A stretch of 64,000 nt of DNA from Avena insularis. Its lineage: Eukaryota; Streptophyta; Magnoliopsida; Poales; Poaceae. Position 1 is the first letter of the stretch. Each line of letters starts with the position of its first letter. The stretch lies in assembly GCA_023614405.1 (NCBI GenBank), contig CM042689.1, positions 309,667,132-309,731,131 of the forward strand. The letters are read 5' to 3'. The notes beneath the pieces were generated by a model. The model made no database searches. It saw nothing but the letters and a program-made list of their open reading frames with translations, and had not been told where the DNA came from. Positions 31,057 through 44,300 of the stretch are shown here, in pieces. The translations under genes were made by a program, and so were the position numbers.

Positions 31057-33699
31057 TATAACATCCCAACATTTAGGAACCAACGAAGGGAAGAATTAGG
31101 AATCTGATCATTTGCATGCATTCATCTGTAAAATCTGGGTAATTTTTTTGCCAAACAAAAACCTACAGAGATCAGAATTTCTTTCATTATCTAGAGGTAG
31201 ATTAGCTCTTTGTATAGTGGTTGCTATGAATTTTGACATGACCTTTAGGAATCAAGGAATTTTTGGGAAACAATTTGAATTCAAATTTAAATCATTTGGA
31301 AAATATTTGAAAAGTATAAGTTAGTAATATTAAATTGGGTTTTCCAGAATGATTTAGTAGTATTGTTTGATTATAGTAAAGATATATTAAACAATAATAA
31401 GAATTTAAGACAATAAAACTAAGTAATTTATATAAGAAAGGATTTTTTCTTTTCGTTATTCCATTACAATAATACAAAGGGAGATAAATACATTAAATAA
31501 AAGTATTATAGAAAACCAATTACAATGAAATGAAATTTTATTAAATAATAAGAATACTATTACAAAGATTCTTTACAAAAAGGATAAATAGTATATTACA
31601 ATGTAAAAGAAAAATCCTAGTCTCTCTATTTATTTCTATACTAAATCTTGATCTTCCAGATCTTTGTTCCTGCAAAATAAAAGAAACTAAAAAGGAAATA
31701 AGATGTTAATTGGTTAGTTTTACTCTCAGTGGAGAATAGTGAAGTGCACTGTTCCTATTTACCTCATTGAGTAAATAAAAGGGGAAAATTTCATCAATGT
31801 ATAATATCTGTTCTTTTAAAAACAATAAGCTTCGGATCAACCTCATCAGCATAAGAAAAGGTGAAAGTTTCACCAGGCTAGTAACTAGTAAAAGATTAAA
31901 CAGTGAAAACAGATTCACTTGATCTGATCCAAATGCACTGCACAGTAAAGTATCTCAATCACCTAACTGCATGCTATGTGCTGTCAACATAGCAGCAGCA
32001 ACTCAAGCAATCAAAAGGGGAGCACTATGTCGCGGCACAGCTGCTAATGATCTCATTCCATCACCACATTCTCAAGCACACAACCAAGAACACACTAAAC
32101 TTGCCAAATACCAAACAAATCCACCAGCCAATACCCACAACAAACTACCAAATCATACATAGGATCGTGACATAAGGAGGGGGTGGTGCGGGAGGATAGA
32201 AAGGACTAGTACAAGATCACAGGAGCAAGGAGGAGCAGGACCAGTACCATGAGGTGTAGAAGAAGGTCGAGGGAGTGATCAAGTCACCAAGATCAAACCA
32301 GCAAGAGCAACCAGCACAACAACATCACCAATTCATCAAATCATGTGTGGTGAGTCCATACAATTTATCAAATAGAAATTCCAATTTTTATAACCAGACC
32401 AAGATCTCAGTCCGCGCATTACAGATCTTGAATAGCAATTCCAATTTTTATAACCAGATATACAAGCATCCTTAAATGAATATTTCTGGGAACATCTTAG
32501 GGATAGTGGCACCTCAGAAATCATTACGTCTTAAGAATTCATCTTAAACAGTAAGGATCTATCATATTATCCTTACAAGTGATTATCAAATCATTTCCCT
32601 AAGCATTGTAGGAATCACATCTAGAGATTATTCATCATAGTTCATTTAAGAAAGGAAACAATAGGTAAAAACTTTAGTTTCTACCTAGCACAGTCTCAGG
32701 CCAGCATCATGGACCAAGCCATTTATTCAATATAGCTTAAGATAACAAACATCTTTCCCAGCTTACAAGCTAAAGCCAATCTATGGTATAGATCTTGAAA
32801 AGCTTATTCAAAAACATGAAATGTGTACCAATCCAAGTATGGTGTCACAACAACCTGTTTTATAAGCAATCCAAGCATACATGCTATATAACTTAAAAAA
32901 TTTACTCAATCATTTTCCTGACATTATTAATCAGGAATCATTTTGACAATTGAATATTCTTCCATCCAAGTTTATTAGAGAATCATTAGAGTATAAAATC
33001 AACTCTAATCTGAACATATCAATATAGGCTAGTGCATAAAGATTCAGTTAACAATTACTAACAGAGCCACTGTCAGTACTAAGAACACTAAACAGTAGTG
33101 AAATCCACACTACTAGGACAACTAACTAACCATCTCAAAACATAATGTTATCAAGGGATGAACCCTAAGGCATTAGATAATCACAATTTGGGTTCATATC
33201 CTGTGAGCACACTAGAGTCAGTAGGGTAGGACGGAGAACTAAAGGAAGGAACTCACCTGAGGGCCTTGTTGTAGCTAGAAGAGGAAGAAGAGCAGCCGAT
33301 GATCGCACACGGTGGCACGGGGAGCACCCGAGGTGCTGCAACCCGCGCCAAGCCACAAGCACGCGCGTCCATGACATAACGAGCGACCCTAGTGGCACTA
33401 TAAGACCACCAGAGCCACGACATAGCACCACAAGGACGGCGGAGCACCACATCGCCGACAACCACCAAACCCTAGGGTTCGGGGTGGAGACGACTGGGCT
33501 AGGAGAAGGTCCCAGTGATGAATCGAGCAGGACCAGTCGATGAAGCGGCGTCGACTACCTTGTCACGCACCATGGTGGTGGCCGGAATCGCACAACGACG
33601 GCGGCGGCAACACAACGCCATGGCGGGGCGAGAGAGAGAGGAGGAGAGATGCAAGCATGAGAGAGGGAGAGTATGTACTAGGAAAGTACGGTCCAGTAC
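31057..33699 (-). repeat. Unclassified LTR-like repeat with minus-strand leader
   Basis: The left edge TATAACATCCC resembles a family-T LTR start, but most of the rest reads as a transcribed unit on the minus strand. There is a GC-rich leader (33690-33260) ending in CCCTCAG before GTGAGTT (about 33257). A long AT-rich stretch follows, then TTTTGCAG before GAACAAAG (about 31673) and an AT-rich end with AATAAA motifs (31450-31560). Short upstream frames exist in the leader, for example a CHLR-type frame with ATG at 33741 on the minus strand that crosses the boundary. Orientation and family are uncertain; it may be two joined fragments. Confidence 0.4.
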
Positions 33700-35354
33700 T
33701 ATAACATCCCAAAAATGTTTAACAAGGTTACCAAATTCCAATCACCAAAATTAGGGTTAACAAAAACTTTTGTTAATTCAAATCTTTATGAATGCATGTT
33801 TGTATGTGATGATTGTATAAATGAATGAATGGACTTGTGTGATTTATCTAAATAGCAAGTAATGGATTAAATATGAAAACAACATCATATAAAACATTTC
33901 CAAGCAGAAAGAAATCAAGAGAAAATAAAAAACAAAACAAATAAGCAAATGGTCATTTTTGCCAATCTTGCTCACTAGACCACTTTGAGTGTTTCTAGTA
34001 CAAGATTTCAAACAGAAACTTTTCCAGTTCTTTTCACCCCTTGCAAGACCAAGTAAAAGTGAATCAAAGCCCACCTTTCAAACTTGCAGAAACATTTGGC
34101 AACTTGATTCAAATCATATTTCAAAATTGAATCTATATCATATGTGAAGATCACCCCTTTTTCAAAAACCAACCAAACCAATTCCACTTGACCTTTCCAA
34201 CTAACCAGAGACTCCCTAGTATGTAACCAACACACCCACCAAGTTTGAATCCAAAATTCAAATTTGAATCTCTTTCGGCCATTTCATCAAACACCTTGTA
34301 ATCAGCAAACAAACAAACATCAAACACTATTAGGAGCAGTGATTTTGGCCAACCTTGTTCCCTCTATAGATCACACTACACTCTCAGTAGATGATCTAGC
34401 TCAATTAACAAGCTTTAGCACCACTGTGAGCATTCCATAGACATCAATGGTGACCATGCCGAGCCTAACTTGCCACCCCAATGTCGACAGCAAGCTAGGA
34501 GCCTCACCAAGCCTAGCCACCTTGTCTAGGACACAAGCCACCATCCACCGCCACCCCCTGTCCAGTGCCCAAGCCTTGTCAGCCACTAGACCACTCAGAA
34601 CGAGCGTGCCTATTCTCTCTGCAACCATGCCAACAGCGTGCCAGAGCGCCGTGCTCGAAATGTGAGCACAGACCGCGCCCCACCTTCGTCGCCCTCATGC
34701 GTGATCACCACCGTCCCAGGAACCGCCCGGACATGCCCGTTCGCCACCGCGCGGACCGTAGATGTTGTGCACCATTAAATTTCCCGTCGGACCTGTCCAG
34801 AGCATAGAAGCGTTCCGACCAATTTGCACCGCCCCACGCCTCGCCATCAAGCCGTTGAGCTTCGCCAGGAGGAAACGCATAGTCCCCCACCCCCAGCCAT
34901 GCCGTTAGCTCGCTATGCAGTCAACCACGACGAGCTCCACCCGCACCCTTTGGTCCCCTCGCCGCACTATAAATAGAGGCCTTCCCCATTCGATTTCAGC
35001 ACACCATATACTCCCCACCTCTCACTGATCACACCCACTCATCCCCGGAGCAAGGCGAGCACCAGGTGGCCGGAATTTCGCCGAAGCTTGCTGCTGCTGG
35101 AGGAGAAGGGCGCCGTCGATTGGAGACACCCTAGGAGGAGCCACTGGTACCAGGAGGATCGCCGTCGTCAACTTCTTCGTTCGCCCCATCGCCTACCATC
35201 GCCGGAGACCCGGTGATCCCCCACTGACCCCCACTGTCCGCGCTAGGGTTCGACCTCGCCGCATCCTGTTCAGGCATGGACGATGAACCAGAGCCATAGG
35301 ATTAGAGGTATATCGCATGGCCCTAATCGCCGTACCCCGTCGCACCCCTCTGTC
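33700..35354 (+). repeat. LTR fragment with promoter, copy 1
   Basis: Starts TATAACATCCC (a TG-to-TA change at the LTR end) and runs through a TATA box TATAAATAG (34968-34976) into a CT-rich leader. It ends near GTACCCCGTCGC, where copy 2 begins. No polyprotein ORF. Homology to copy 2 covers the whole length. Confidence 0.75.
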
Positions 35355-36972
35355 TGTAACATCCTAAAAATGTGGAACAATGATTATCAGATTCCAATCA
35401 CCAAAATTAGGGTTAACCAAAAACTTTTGTTAATTCAAATCATTATGAATGCATGTGTGTATGTGATGGACTTGTGAGATTGATCTAAATAGAAAGGAAT
35501 TGTTTAAATATGAAAACAACATCATCTAAAACATTTCCAAGTAGAAACAAATCAAGAGAAAATAAAAAACAAATCAAATAAGGCAAATGGTCATTTTTGC
35601 CAATCTTGCTCACTAGGCCACTTTGAGTGTTTCTAGTCCAAGATTTCAAACAGAAACTTTTCCATTTCTTTTCACCCCTTGCTAGACCAAGTAAAAGTGA
35701 ATCAAATCCCACCTTTCAAACTTTCAGAAACATTTGGCAACCCCAGTCGAATGACAATTTAAAATTGAATCTATAACATATGTGAAGATCCCACATTTTC
35801 AAAACCCAACTAAATCAGTGCCCCTTGACCAATCCAACTAACCAGAGACTCCCTAGTATGTAGCTAGCAAACCCACCAAGTTTGAATCCAAAATTCAAAT
35901 TTGAATTTCTTGCGGCCATTTCATCAAACACCTTGTAAGCAGCAAACAAACAAACACAAAACACTATTAGAAGCAGTGATTTTGGCCAACCTTGTTCCCT
36001 CTCTAGGTCACTCTACACTCTCAGTAGATGATCAAACTAATTTAACTAGCCTTAGCACCACTTTGAGCATGCATAGCCATCAATGGTGACCATGCCGAGA
36101 GCACCCTTGCCACCCCCATGTCGCCAGCAAGTTAGGTGAAGCTCTAGCCTCACCAACCTTGTATAGGACATACATCACCATCCACCGCCACCCCGTGTCC
36201 AAGCCCTGAGCCTTGCCAGCCACTGGACCACACGACAAGCTCGCGCATAGCTTCTCTGCAACCGTGCCGAGAGCGCGCCAGAGCGCCACACGCGATACCA
36301 ACCCACAGACAGTGCGCCGCCCTCACTGCTTGCGTGCGTGATCGCCAGCACCCCAGTAACCCACCAGACAACCCCGTTCGCTGCCGTGCGGACCATGGAC
36401 GCTGTGCGCCATTAAAATAACCGTCGGACCCGCCTAGAGCGCCGCGATGTTCCGACCGTTCTGCACCGCCCCACGCCTCGCCATCAAGCCGTTGAGCTTC
36501 ACCAGAAGGCAACGCACCACCCCTATCGTGGCCCATGCCATTCGCACGCTGTGCCGACGATCACGACGAGCTCCGCCCACGCCCCTTGGTCCCCTTCAGG
36601 CACTATAAAAGGAGGCCACCCCCATTTGATTTGAGCACACCATCTCACTCCCCACCTCTCATTGATAACACCCACTCACTCCCGGAGCAAAGCGAGCACC
36701 AGGTGGCCGGAATATCACCAGAGTTCGCCGCTGCAAAGGAGGAGGAGCCATCAATTAGAGCCGCCCCAGGAGGAGCTGCCGGTACCAGGAGAATCACCGT
36801 CGTCGGCTTTGTCATTCGCCCCCATCGCCGACCATCGTCGGAGCCCCGGTGATCCCCAGTCGACCCCCACTAGCCGCGCAAGGGTTCAACCTCGTCGCAT
36901 CCTGTTCAGGCATGGACGATGAACCACAGCCATAGGATTAGAGCTAGATCGCACGGCCTAGATCACCCCGTA
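35355..36972 (+). repeat. LTR fragment with promoter, copy 2
   Basis: Starts TGTAACATCC and follows copy 1 base for base in layout, with TATAAAAG at 36604-36611. It is cut near CCCCGTACC by the minus-strand H fragment. The part after the leader is missing, as in copy 1. Confidence 0.75.
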
Positions 36973-39900
36973 CCAAAGTTGTGAAAATAGTTTTTGGAAA
37001 GTTTGAAAGGCTTCCAAATGCTGAAAGGAAGGTACTCATTAGCTTTGAGCTCTCATTTCCCCTATCATAGGCATCTTCATATGGTTAAGGTGAAAGTGAG
37101 GTCCACTCTAAATTATATGCTTGATAGACCATAGACTGGAAATCCCAAGTCCCTTGAATACGAGGGCCACTCCGCATGCTACTCAACTTTGGTCACCTGA
37201 AAGTTCTTGTCATTGTAAATACATGCATATCATAGAGAACCGCCAACGGGGTACCCCTTGCACATGGTACAGGAGCTTTCCCATAACCAAAATGACAAGG
37301 CAAGCAGACAGTGAGCATCTCAGCTATCTTTTTATTTACCATATGCATAGCTTTTTATTGAGGATGCTTCATAGATGATCATTATGGTGATGCTGCAAGT
37401 TTCCACCATGATTAGGCATGGCTTAGGCTAGCGGCCCAGGCGTTTCTCTAACAGAATGTATGAACTCCATGAACTCACAAGCACCCCTTTTATTTCACAT
37501 CGTCGACATCCATAAACAAAAGAGCAAAGTATCAACTGGATAGGATATCCAAAAAGTGTTGAAAGTGTTCCTCGTGAGAACACGGTTCTGCTGACTCCCA
37601 GCATATAATTAGCAAGCATATAACTTTCATGGACTAGTCACAATAGTTCAGAATTATTAAGCGCAAAGAATAAAGTGTGCCATCAAGTTCGTGAGAGATT
37701 TACTAACTAACTTTCTCAAAATAGACAAACATTTTATTTTGGAAGAAAACACGACATATAGAATATGCGCTGAAGTAGCAAATGATGCTAATAGGTAGGT
37801 ATGGTGGACACAGCTGGCAACATTGGTTTTGGGAATTTTGGAAGCACAGGTAGAGCACATACTCAGTGCAAGTGAAGTCTAGCAATAGAGAGGGAGCGAC
37901 AAATGAGAGAGCAATAGCTATCATAATCATGCTTGCAACAAAACGGGACTGATTATGGCATGAAAATGATACAAGAACTCTGAGGCAAAATAAATCATCG
38001 AGGCTTACTGACTATTGATTAGTCATATGCATGCGTGAGCATGTGCCAAGTCGATTCACATGAATAGTCAGAGGAGAATACCATAATATCATACCAAAAT
38101 ATGAATAAAATAATGCAAGCAAACATTCATATGACATGCTACAAACTATTAGCAAGCTGGAGCTAATCATAGACAAGCAAGAACTACTAAGCATCCATAA
38201 TGACATACACCTTACATAAACAGGCTAAGCATGCTCACAATGATGAGTATATGTACAAAAATGAAACAAATAGAGTTCGTTACCAGCCTCTCACCACACC
38301 TCGAGTTGTCTTAATCTTCATTATTTCCCTTCACTTGTGTGACTTGAATAATTAACATGAAACCAAAATCCACTGAGGACGGCTGAACCCTGCAAAGAAC
38401 TCAACAAACCAAAGAAGAACAACAAATATTTTTGGTGTTTTCGATTTTTTAGAAACAAGCAAACAAAGAAAAACCAAACAAAAACAAAGCAAACCAAACA
38501 AAGTAAAATCTTTTTGGATTTTTCTTTTAAGGCAAACCAAAGCAAAGAAACAAATAAAGAGAAACAACGAAAATATTTTTGGTATTTTTGCGTTTTTGAG
38601 AAAGAAGCAACAAGAACCAAAAAGAAAGCAAAACAATGGATATACAAAGAACCGACCGAACATGATATATATATGAGTGTGATGTCGGTATACCTCCCCC
38701 AAGCTTAGTATTTTGGCCTAAGTGGGGCTCAATCCCATGGTATCTAAGGGGATGCACCTCCATAGTATGTCGAGAAAGCTCCCTCGTCCTGGTATGAGCT
38801 CGAGGACTCCCCCGTGTAGTGTACCGCGGGGTCATATGAGGGTGCTTCCTCCTGACAGTGCCCGTGGAAGTTAAGAGAGCGCATCTTGTCATCCAGCTGC
38901 GCCTTCGAGCGTGACCAAGGTCCCTGAGAAATACTGAACAAAGTGGTTTGGGTAGAGGGATCTCTCTCTCTCTTCCACGTCAATAAACAACATTCTATAA
39001 ACCAAGTTCTCAAGAGTAGAGCCAGTGCCCTCATGGCAGCAAGATCAAGCCTCTGAGGAGCCAAAACTGTATCATGTGGATCAATAGCAATGTTCAAGGC
39101 AGCAACAATACGAGTAGCAATAATTCCCCCATAAATGGGTCCCTTAGCTTCTAAGCGACGAGCAATGAGAGAGTATACTTATCTTCATTGTTGAGCGTAG
39201 AAGCTAAGAAGGCCAATTGATAGTTGGAAATATTACTAGTGTTCTCCCTACCAAGAACACTAGTGGCAAGATAGTAGGCAAAGTACCTGATGGCTGGGAT
39301 TTGAATATTCTGAATTTTACCACTTTCCTTTGAGAAGTCGAAACCTTGGCAAACCTCAGCATATAAATCCATAAGTGACTTGGGCCTTTCCTTGATCTTC
39401 TCACAAGATCCCCACTGAGGTACTCTAATTGCTACACAGAAATCAGCAAAAGGCAGGTCGATAGGTATATTATATATATTGTAATGGACCATGGGATTAG
39501 AAGTACACCTAGTAAACCGGAAGTCCTGCACAAAAGCCATGGTTAGCATAACATATTGGAATGGTTCACCTTCAACAAAGTGTTCCAACCCTGCATTTGT
39601 AACCATAGTTTGGAAATCATGGAGGATCCCCACGGTTCTCATAAATTTATGGCATGGATAGATGGAAGAAAAAACTTCCTCCTCACGATGAACCTTCATT
39701 GGCTCATGCACCATCAAGTCATATTGATTCAGTGGATAAGCACTCATCTTCCTTGCTGAAATTTTTAGACAACCATCAAACCAAGTGATTTCTAAGTTGA
39801 TAAATGATGAGAAACTACTATAGGAACTTTCTAGAGGACTACACATGCATCAAAATATAGTTTCTAAGCATAGAACAAGCATGCAAGATCAAACAACCTG

Positions 39901-40616
39901 TCACCTATAACAGCAAAATACTCAAGATACAATCTACCAATCACAAATCTAATTGGACAAGTGGAAGAGGCACATACCAAGGAGCAAACCCTCCAAAAAT
40001 TAGCACTTGAGATGGGATGAACAAGGAGATCGAAAATCACGAGCAAGAATAGCAAGAACTCGAGCTTGAGCAAGTTTTTTGGTGTTTTTCGGGAGAGATA
40101 AAGAAGGTGGCTTTGAGGAGGCAGCCTGGAGGGGCCTAGGTGGGCCAAACCCCCTAGTAGGTCGCGCCTACCATGGGTGTGGTGGCCTAGGGTGGACCCC
40201 TGGGTCACTTCAGGTGTCTCTCTAACCCTTTTTTCGAGGAAAAATTATTTTGAATTTTCTGGGATTTTTCGGGAAACTTTATTTTTGGCCAATTTTTAGG
40301 GTATGAAAATTGATTTTCTCGCAGAAACAGTTTTTTTCAGAAGAATCAAAAGCAAACCAAAAGCCAAACTACAGGAGCTCTAAGAAACTCTAACAAACAA
40401 ACAACTAACAAAACCAAAGCTAGCAAAAGAAAGGCAAAGGCTAGGAAAGAGAAAAGTAAAAGAAAGCAAGTATAAACACAGTGGAAACATTATTTTGTTC
40501 ATTAAAATCCTTTTGTTAACAAGGTTGATAAACTCTTGTTACCAAAACAATTTTATATGAAACAAAACTTTGCATTCCACAAGGTGATTAAGTTACCTCA
40601 TACTTGATAGCATTCC
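36973..40616 (-). mobile_element. Internal fragment of an H-family (Athila-like) element
   Basis: Minus-strand 36973-37900 is homologous to the H spacer at 8700-9200, sharing GGGGTACCCCGTTGG-type and CTTGTCATTTTG segments. The middle holds an env-position ORF (38744-39747) followed by AAGCTTGGGGGAGG (about 38695). Neither end is an LTR terminus. The left joins an LTR leader and the right joins gypsy integrase coding sequence at about 40616, so both are rearrangement breakpoints. The stretch 40210-40616 has no ORF. Confidence 0.65.
38744..39747 (-). pseudogene. Env-position ORF of the H-family fragment, frameshifted
   Basis: The ATG (39747, MSAYPLNQYDLMVHEPMK) lies eight bases after a TTTCAG acceptor. 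GTATGTGCC 222 bases upstream would be a matching donor. About 200 codons are open, then one frameshift near 39150 joins to the second part (GPIYGGIIATRIVAALN, 39097-38744), which ends in a Tyr/Ser-rich tail (EGAFSTYYGGASP). Aromatic/hydrophobic segments (IPAIRYFAYYLATSVLG) are present but no convincing signal peptide. It resembles the large uncharacterised ORF of Triticeae Athila-like elements downstream of pol, or a gag-like protein; I cannot decide. Confidence 0.5.
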
Positions 40617-41311
40617 ACAACAGCTATCAAGCCAGCATTGAGATGGCACCATTTGAGTTTCTCTACGGAAGAAAGTGTACCACCCCATTGTTATGGAATG
40701 GTGTGGGAGAAAGAAGTTTATTCGGACCAGATCTTATCAAAGAAGCCGAAGAGAAGGTCAAGTTGGTTAAGGACAGGTTGAAGATAGCACAGTCCCGACA
40801 GAAGAGCTACGCAGATCCTAAGCTTAGAGAAGTCACCTACGAAGTTGGTGATAGAGCTTATCTTAGAGTGTCACCACTTCGAGGAGTGAAGAGGTTCGGA
40901 GTCAAAGGAAAGTTGGACCCAAGATATGTTGGACCTTTCAAGATTCTGAGTCGAAAAGGAGAAGTTGCCTATGAAATTGAACTGCCAGAATCTCTGTCAG
41001 CTGTCCATAATGTGTTTCATGTGAGTCAACTTAAGAAATGTCATCCAGAAATGGAAGAAACTTCTTTGAAGGATACTATACCTTTGGAGGAGGTTCAATT
41101 GGAAAGTGATCTCACTTATGAAGAGAAGCCTATCAAGATTCTTGAGACTGCAGAAAGAGTCACACGGACTAAGACTATCAAGTTCTGCAAAGTGTAGTGG
41201 AATCACCATTCCGAAGAGGAAGCAACATGGGAAAGAGAAGATGATCTTCGGAAAGACCACCCTCACCTATTTGCTAGCCAATCCGAATCTCGAGGGCGAG
41301 ATTCACCTTAA
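40617..41311 (+). pseudogene. pol: Integrase C-terminus and chromodomain of D
   Basis: The frame enters in the integrase after the catalytic Glu ([19 protein letters not shown]). It contains the GPY/F module ([10 protein letters not shown]), then [17 protein letters not shown] sequence and the start of the chromodomain. A CAG-to-TAG change at 41195-41197 stops translation inside the chromodomain (after FCKV), where A and B read Q-W-N-H-H. The remaining residues to TAA 41309-41311 stay in frame. It is a dead fragment. Confidence 0.88.
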
Positions 41312-41316
41312 GGGGG
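41285..41316 (+). promoter_or_regulatory. Hairpin plus polypurine tract of D
   Basis: GAATCTCG-AGGG-CGAGATTC (41285-41304) is followed by AAGGGGG (41310-41316), seven bases before the LTR start, as in elements A and B. Confidence 0.75.
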
Positions 41317-41323
41317 TTAGATT

Positions 41324-44300
41324 TGTAACATCCCTAAAATCATGATTTCAAAGATTGCATATCATTCATGCATGCATATAATTTTGAGATCATTTTCAAG
41401 AAAACAGAAGCACATAGTGCTATCATTTTATGTGAGCAAACTTAAATCAAATGACCATCCTCATTTGAGAGCATAAGTGTTTTAAACCAAGTTTGTTTGC
41501 TTCCTTGTTGATTGGATTGAGTGTGGAGTTTGGACAAAAATAACAAAATAAATATGGTTTCAAAACCATTTTCAAAACATTTCCAAATCAAGTGCTATAG
41601 CACTGTTTATTTTGTTTATTCAAAAGAACCAAGCTTGAACAGAGAGACCACAAGATTTTTACGCCCAGAAATGTGAATGTTGCACCCTACAAAGTCCTGA
41701 AAAAAGTTTGAATTCAAAAAGCTTTTGAAACCATTTTGAAATTCATTCCAGAAATTCAAAACAGAAATAGAAAAGGAGTAAAGAAAAAGAAAAAGGCTGG
41801 CGCTGCTAATCTAGCCCAACTGAGAAAGCAGCCCACTAAGCCCACCCAGGTCCCCCCCCTCTCGCTCTCACGCGTAGATGCACCCACAGAGTCGCTGACG
41901 CCCGGACCCCACTCCCTCTATGTTCTATTCGCTGACAAGTGGACCCGTGACCACGTCGTCGTCTTTGTCAATCACGCGCACCTGCGTCGCTCACGCCGCC
42001 GTTACTCGCCGCAGTCATTGCCGTGTTGATTCCCATTGATTCCGCAAGTAACTCCACGCCTAGCTCCGGCTATATAAACCTCTCCCCCTCGCGGCCATTT
42101 CCCCCAACAAAGCCAGACAGAAGCGCCACGAGGCTGCCAGTATTCGCCCTTGCGCCGCCGCAGACAGAACCTACTCCGGCGACCAATCCTGGTAAACCTC
42201 ATGCGCCCCTTCCTCTCTGGTTCATACGAGCAGCTTCGCAACCTCCTTGCGCTCCTACTGACACCTCTAGTTCGTCCTGTACTGGCCCAGGTCGTCGACT
42301 TCATCCAACGCTGCAAGCTCCCGACGACACCTCAACTCCGGCGACCAAATTCGGTGAGTCCCTTGTTCCCCTTCACCTCTGACTCACACGAGGTTGTTCT
42401 CCACTGTCTTGTGCATCATCTGAAGCCATTGGTTTGTGCTAGGGAGACCAGGAACGTCGCCAACGTTGCCGTCCACTCAAACCCGACGCCGCCCCAACTC
42501 CGACGAGCTCCCTCGGCCACTATAGAGCGCCCCTTGCCGAACCACCGCCACCTTGAGCATCAGCAGCTCTCTGCGATTCCGGTAAACCCCTTCTCCCTCT
42601 CCCGCGCGACCTAGAATGCCAGCTCTGCCACTGACAGAGGCGCCGCCGCCAGTCGTCGCCGTTAGCGCCGCTCGACTTTGGTCAAAACAACCGCCGCCGT
42701 TAGATCTTCATCGTAGGGACTAGATTAGATCTGGAGCGAACCGTTTTCTTTAGATCTGGCGCGTTGAATCTAACTTGATCCGACGCAGCGGAAGCGTGAT
42801 CCTGAGTGAAACGGTACCGACTTTGGTAAAAACAGAATTTGAATCTGATTATTGTTTGAATTTGATTTAGCTATAACTTTTGATCCCCATATTAGAATTT
42901 CACAAATTTTATACCGTTGGAATCAGGAGAGCAAGCTCTTTCTAAATATGCAATGTGTTTAATGTTTAGCTTCTGTTAAAAAGGTTTTATTTGCAGAAAC
43001 TTGTGTAGGACTAATGTTTTGGAAATAATTTAGGGTTTGAGAAATGGTTGTTTGGCAAGTTTTTTAGTGAATCAGTACTATATACTTGCTTTGTTGAGTT
43101 TTAAAAATCATCACATATCATCTTGCATGCATGCATATATTTTTGATTGTATATGTTTTGTGTGTAATTTGTTGCTACCATTCTTTGTGTAGATTTTGGT
43201 GCTAGTGATTGTGATTGTGATTGTGAGGAGTGCTACTCTCCCAACTACCAAGGCAAGTGGTACTCATGAATATTTTTATCCTATGTTTTCTACTAAGCAT
43301 TAGAAATATTTTGTTAGACTTGCATGCTACTATTTTGCTTATATACCATGTTGGGAAATCCTAGTAGTTGTAGAAATGCTAGGAAATTTCTAAGTTAAGT
43401 TACTATCTATGCCATGCTTAGCCTAGCTAGTAGAAAACAAGGGTTGGTGAAATATACATGCTATGATGAAAATAATTCTAAGTCTTTGGACTTGTGTTTT
43501 ACCTAATAAAACAACTAAGTTAATGAAACACCTGGGTGGAATGGAAGGTTTGGTTTATGTTGAGTGGTTACACAAGGCCCATTTCTATGGTTTACCTTGT
43601 GTATCTCACTTGTGGTAAGCCACCCAGGAACAAAGAGATTTTAGAGGCCAAGTGTTAAGAAGCTTCTAGTGCAGCCACTTGGCAATATGGGCTCTGCCTG
43701 GATCACATAAGTTGCTAGAACTTAGCCATTTGGACAGTTGGTGGTAGTGGGATGATAGGATGGAACGCGTCCATTTGGTCTAAGGGAAGGCTTCTGAAAG
43801 GTCCTGTCTTGGTGAAACCAAGTCTGGTGGGGAAAGTGCACAACCTCTGCAGATGGAAAAATCTAACTACTTAGCCAAGTCCATGGCAATGGACAACTTG
43901 AGCATCAAGACATGGAAGCTATGAAGAATCTCATCATCCCAATTTGTAAGTAAAAACTTGTGGGTGAACAAGGGTGAAGGACCTCAATGTCTATTGGTGA
44001 TTCCTTGGGAAAAGTTTTGACAAAGAAAAACTTAGTGATTTCAACTAATAGGCAAAACCTATTTTGAGCAAAGCAAGCCAAGCTACACTTAGCCAAATTG
44101 CATATAATATCTAGTCCACTTAAATTTTTTACTAAGGTATCACTTGCCAATACTATTCCAAAGTATTGACCCACTGTGGCTATAACTTGTGATGTTGCAG
44201 GTTACTCTGATGAGGATTAGGTGTCATGAGTCTACACTCAACATGTTTGCCTGTGGCACATGAAGATGAAGACTTATATTTATTTACTTATTCAAACTCT

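Noticed and set aside
38321..38702. Phe-rich minus-strand ORFs resembling membrane proteins
   Set aside because: Produced by A-rich spacer sequence (AAAAACAAAGC-type runs); low complexity, not conserved.
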